Assembly: GCA_030462125.1 (NCBI GenBank)
Contig: JAKDZT010000006.1
Span: 1 to 37,622, forward strand
Source of the DNA: Tetragenococcus sp.
GTDB lineage: Bacteria > Bacillota > Bacilli > Lactobacillales > Enterococcaceae
Direction: 5' to 3'
Length of the DNA stretch: 37,622 nt
Within the stretch, counting starts at the first letter, position 1. Each line of letters starts with the position of its first letter. Of the stretch, positions 35,677 through 37,622 are shown piece after piece. The notes beneath the pieces were generated by a model. That model ran no database searches. It saw only the letters and a list, made by a program, of their open reading frames with translations, and was not told the origin of the DNA. Position numbers and translations under genes: made by a program.

Positions 35677-35705
35677 ATTATCATGCTTAAAATGACAAAA
35701 TGCAA
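35677..35705 (-). promoter_or_regulatory. Promoter of the DUF7662 gene
   Basis: Minus strand TTGCAT (35700-35705), 17-nt spacer, GATAAT (35677-35682), about 25 nt before the ATG. Confidence 0.5.
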
Positions 35706-35721
35706 CTTTTAAGGAAAAAGA

Positions 35722-35751
35722 CTGCCAACTATTGTCTATCTATATTATACT
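35722..35751 (+). promoter_or_regulatory. Candidate promoter of the YigZ-family gene
   Basis: CTGCCA (35722-35727), 18-nt spacer, TATACT (35746-35751), divergent from the DUF7662 promoter. The A/T-rich stretch offers alternative -10 boxes. Confidence 0.4.
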
Positions 35752-35784
35752 ATAAATATAGAATAAAAATAGAGGTGAATCATC

Positions 35785-36417
35785 ATGCTCGATAGCTATC
35801 GTACTATCCAAAAAGATGGACAAGCGGAACTAGAAATCAAAAAATCCCGTTTTATTTGTTCTTTAAAACGGGTATATACAGAAGAAGAAGCTAAAGAGTT
35901 TATCCAACAATTAAAAAAGAAACATTGGAAAGCCAATCATAATTGTAGCGCATTTGTCATTGGGGAAGAAAATGACATTCAACGATCTAGTGATGATGGC
36001 GAACCGGCTGGTACTGCCGGTAATCCAATGTTAGAGGTGTTAAAAAAACAGCAGTTGATTAACGTTTGTGCAGTAGTGACACGCTATTTTGGTGGTACAA
36101 AGCTAGGCGCCGGTGGTTTAATTCGAGCTTATTCCCATTCAGTAAGTCATGCATTAGAAGAAACAAAGATCGTTCAAGGCATACTGCAACAAGAAGTTTA
36201 TGTCACTATTGATTACTCACTTTTGGGTAAACTCCAAAATTTTCTAGAACAACAAGAATATATGGTGGCAGACACCCAGTTTTTAGAACATGTGACGGTA
36301 TGTGTATTAGTTGAAGAGACCGAACCTTTTATTGCTGCCGTAACCGAATTATTAAGCGATCAAGCTACCTTTAAAGAAGGTAAAAAACGCTATCATGAAC
36401 GCTTGATAAAAAAATAG
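35785..36417 (+). CDS. YigZ family (IMPACT/UPF0029) protein
   Basis: A 210-residue protein with the N-terminal UPF0029/IMPACT domain (KKSRFICSLKRV, HNCSAFVIGEENDIQRSSDDGEPAGTAGNPMLEVL, VVTRYFGGTKLGAGGLIRAYSHSV) and the C-terminal DUF1949 ferredoxin-like domain (about 140-205). The family is widespread; a role linked to translation or peptidase-like activity has been suggested but is not firm. AGAGGTGAATCATC precedes the ATG. In Bacillus a homologue (yvyE) is also near the comF genes. Confidence 0.92.
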   Translation: MLDSYRTIQKDGQAELEIKKSRFICSLKRVYTEEEAKEFIQQLKKKHWKANHNCSAFVIGEENDIQRSSDDGEPAGTAGNPMLEVLKKQQLINVCAVVTRYFGGTKLGAGGLIRAYSHSVSHALEETKIVQGILQQEVYVTIDYSLLGKLQNFLEQQEYMVADTQFLEHVTVCVLVEETEPFIAAVTELLSDQATFKEGKKRYHERLIKK

Positions 36418-36419
36418 GA

Positions 36420-36452
36420 CACTGTAAAGCTCCATATAAAAGGAGCACAGTG
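36420..36452. terminator. Weak hairpin between yigZ-family and GntR genes
   Basis: Paired segments CACTG / CAGTG and GCTCC / GGAGC with an internal asymmetry. It sits between convergent genes, but neither side has a proper T-tract, so termination efficiency is doubtful. Confidence 0.35.
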
Positions 36453-36459
36453 ACCTGTA

Positions 36460-37167
36460 TCATTTCTCCAAAAAAAACTCAAAACGGTTCCCTACATACT
36501 GACTTCGCACATATTCAAATGGCGTTCCATCTACAAAATAAGAAACTTGCCGCATTAGTAAAATAGCATCGCCTTTTTTTACTTGTAAGTATTCCGCTTT
36601 TTTTTCCGAAGCAACGACCGCTGAGATGGTTTGATCGGCTCCCCCAATTTTGTGCTGCCCTTTTTCTTCTAAAGTGCGGTATAAAGAAGTGGAAATTTCA
36701 TCCTTACTAAAATGGCGGATGATCTTTTCCGGGATACTTGCAACTTCAAAACAAATAGGAATATCATCTGCTAAACGAATTCTTTCCATTCGCAGAATAG
36801 CCTCATTTTCCGCTAAATTTAAACGTTCCATTTCGCTTGAGCTGGGTTGCGTAAAAAAATAGGAAATAGCTTTGCTTGAAGGTTTACGTCCCTGAGAAAG
36901 CATAATTTCAGTAAAGCTAGTGGTGCCCGACATTTTTTCTTGTACCTTTTGTCGTGCGACATAAGTACCTGAACCAATTTTTCTTTCTAAAATTCCCTCA
37001 TCAGACAAAGTCTGAATGGCTTGTCTAAGGGTCATCCGACTTACCTCAAAATCTTCAGCCAATTCTCTTTCAGAAGGAAGTCGATCACCGATTTTCCAAT
37101 ATTCTGCTTCAATTTTTTCTTTAATTTTGTCATGAATTTGCAGATATACAGGCAAGGTTTCAGCCAC
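36460..37167 (-). CDS. GntR-family regulator with UTRA effector domain
   Basis: A 235-residue HutC/YvoA-type regulator: N-terminal winged helix (LPVYLQIHDKIKEKI, RLPSERELAEDFEVSRMTLRQAIQTLSDEGILERKIGSGTYVA) and a C-terminal UTRA domain (about 85-235; MERIRLADDIPICFEVASIP, ending PFEYVRSQYVGNRFEF). Members sense phosphosugars or other small ligands. I start at GTG 37167 (MAETLPVY), 8 nt after AGGAGG; the GTG at 37176 lies within that site. No obvious target gene is next to it. An inverted repeat lies in its promoter. Confidence 0.92.
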   Translation of the reverse strand: MAETLPVYLQIHDKIKEKIEAEYWKIGDRLPSERELAEDFEVSRMTLRQAIQTLSDEGILERKIGSGTYVARQKVQEKMSGTTSFTEIMLSQGRKPSSKAISYFFTQPSSSEMERLNLAENEAILRMERIRLADDIPICFEVASIPEKIIRHFSKDEISTSLYRTLEEKGQHKIGGADQTISAVVASEKKAEYLQVKKGDAILLMRQVSYFVDGTPFEYVRSQYVGNRFEFFLEK

Positions 37168-37227
37168 AAATACCACCTCCTATTTTACGAATTTGTTTTA
37201 CCTCTAAATAAAGTTTTGAAAACTAAA

Positions 37228-37257
37228 TCAATACGCTATGTTAATTGCGTAAGTCAA
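37228..37257 (-). promoter_or_regulatory. Promoter and candidate operator of the GntR gene
   Basis: Minus strand TTGACT (37252-37257), 18-nt spacer, TATTGA (37228-37233). The spacer contains the inverted repeat TACGC-N10-GCGTA (37232-37236 and 37247-37251), placed where a bound repressor would block RNA polymerase. Confidence 0.4.
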
Positions 37258-37260
37258 CTA

Positions 37261-37425
37261 TTAGCGAATTTTTGCTTGCCATTTGATGCGTTGGCGAGTC
37301 GGACGTTTTTCCTTAACTTCTAACCCCTTTTTCCCAAGGTCTACTTCTACATCTTTTTTTGAGACATCATAAAGTACTTCTGCTGCCTCCGTAATTTTCC
37401 CTTTTAAATTTTTTCCGATTTTCAT
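37261..37425 (-). CDS. Small basic protein of unknown function (54 aa)
   Basis: An open frame of 54 codons from ATG 37425 to TAA 37261: MKIGKNLKGKITEAAEVLY, then DVSKKDVEVDLGKKGLEV and KEKRPTRQRIKWQAKIR. AGGAG lies 7 nt upstream of this ATG (an adjacent ATG at 37428 is 4 nt away). The protein is rich in lysine and arginine, has no membrane segment or signal peptide, and ends in a basic tail. I do not recognise the family. It lies between the tRNA-Gln gene and the GntR regulator on the same strand. Confidence 0.65.
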   Translation of the reverse strand: MKIGKNLKGKITEAAEVLYDVSKKDVEVDLGKKGLEVKEKRPTRQRIKWQAKIR

Positions 37426-37542
37426 CATAACACTCCTTTATGGATTTAATTGAACAACTTTGTGCTTTATTCTTTTTCCTTTGGCTCTTTAGCAAACTTT
37501 CCTTTAGATTATCGTAAAAATTAAAGGAAATCAACAAAAAAA

Positions 37543-37563
37543 GCACCAGAAAGAATCTGATGC
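37543..37563 (-). terminator. Intrinsic terminator of the tRNA-Gln transcript
   Basis: On the minus strand an 8-bp stem GCATCAGA / TCTGGTGC with one T-G pair, 5-nt loop, then TTTTTTT, starting 8 nt after the tRNA 3' end. Confidence 0.8.
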
Positions 37564-37570
37564 CTGCAAA

Positions 37571-37622
37571 CTGGGATAGCTGGATTCGAACCAGCGCATG
37601 ATGGAGTCAAAGTCCATTGCCT
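37571..37622 (-). tRNA. tRNA-Gln (anticodon TTG), 5' end outside window
   Basis: The minus strand shows an anticodon stem-loop GGACTTTGACTCC with anticodon TTG, the T-arm CGCTGGTTCGAATCCAGC, and an acceptor end TATCCCA with discriminator G, as in tRNA-Gln. CCA is not encoded (TTTGC follows). The D-arm and 5' acceptor strand lie beyond the right edge. Confidence 0.9.

Overview
The window reads as a chromosomal core segment of a low-GC Gram-positive coccus of the Enterococcaceae. It contains pst-phoU, liaXYZ, hprK-lgt-gpsA-galU, ccpA/pepQ, ftsEX, prfB-secA-hpf and comFA-comFC, an order I recall from enterococci and, in part, from Bacillus. Very acidic tails and surface-like proteins (YtxH-type protein, class A PBP C-terminus) would fit a salt-tolerant genus such as Tetragenococcus, but that is inference only. 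No phage, insertion sequence, CRISPR or defence island is visible. Most genes are on the minus strand.

Layout. 1-5.8 kb: a truncated histidine phosphatase divergent from an RpiR regulator, then YneF, an aldo/keto reductase, endonuclease IV, an AEC transporter and tyrS. 6-8.3 kb: class A penicillin-binding protein on the plus strand. 8.4-8.9 kb: a gene-free, two-level tandem repeat array (A). 9-12.5 kb: ccpA and pepQ divergent, with a candidate cre on the ccpA -35; then a YtxG/YtxH-like stress pair. 12.6-12.8 kb: a second repeat array (B) of hairpin units with almost the same period. 12.9-17.5 kb: hprK-lgt-gpsA-galU-yhfC. 17.7-20 kb: liaXYZ envelope-stress operon. 20-25.2 kb: pstSCAB1B2-phoU. 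25.6-26.4 kb: a second aldo/keto reductase. 26.5-32.8 kb: ftsEX, prfB with its programmed +1 frameshift, secA and hpf. 32.9-37.6 kb: comFA-comFC, an orphan lactose/cellobiose-type PTS IIB with a near-consensus cre, a DUF7662 protein, YigZ, a GntR/UTRA regulator, a 54-residue unknown protein and a truncated tRNA-Gln.

Together the genes form a carbon-control node (CcpA and HPr kinase), an envelope node (PBP, LiaXYZ, Lgt, GalU, FtsEX, SecA), phosphate uptake, and translation/stress functions. Two ABC-type operons and several single genes have strong stem-T terminators, and extended -10 (TGC-TANNNT) promoters recur.

I do not see an obvious undescribed multi-gene system. The least explained features are arrays A and B, the CcpA-marked orphan IIB gene, and the 54-residue protein. 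Several starts were moved from the longest ORF because a Shine-Dalgarno sequence fits an internal start; six genes appear to use TTG or GTG.
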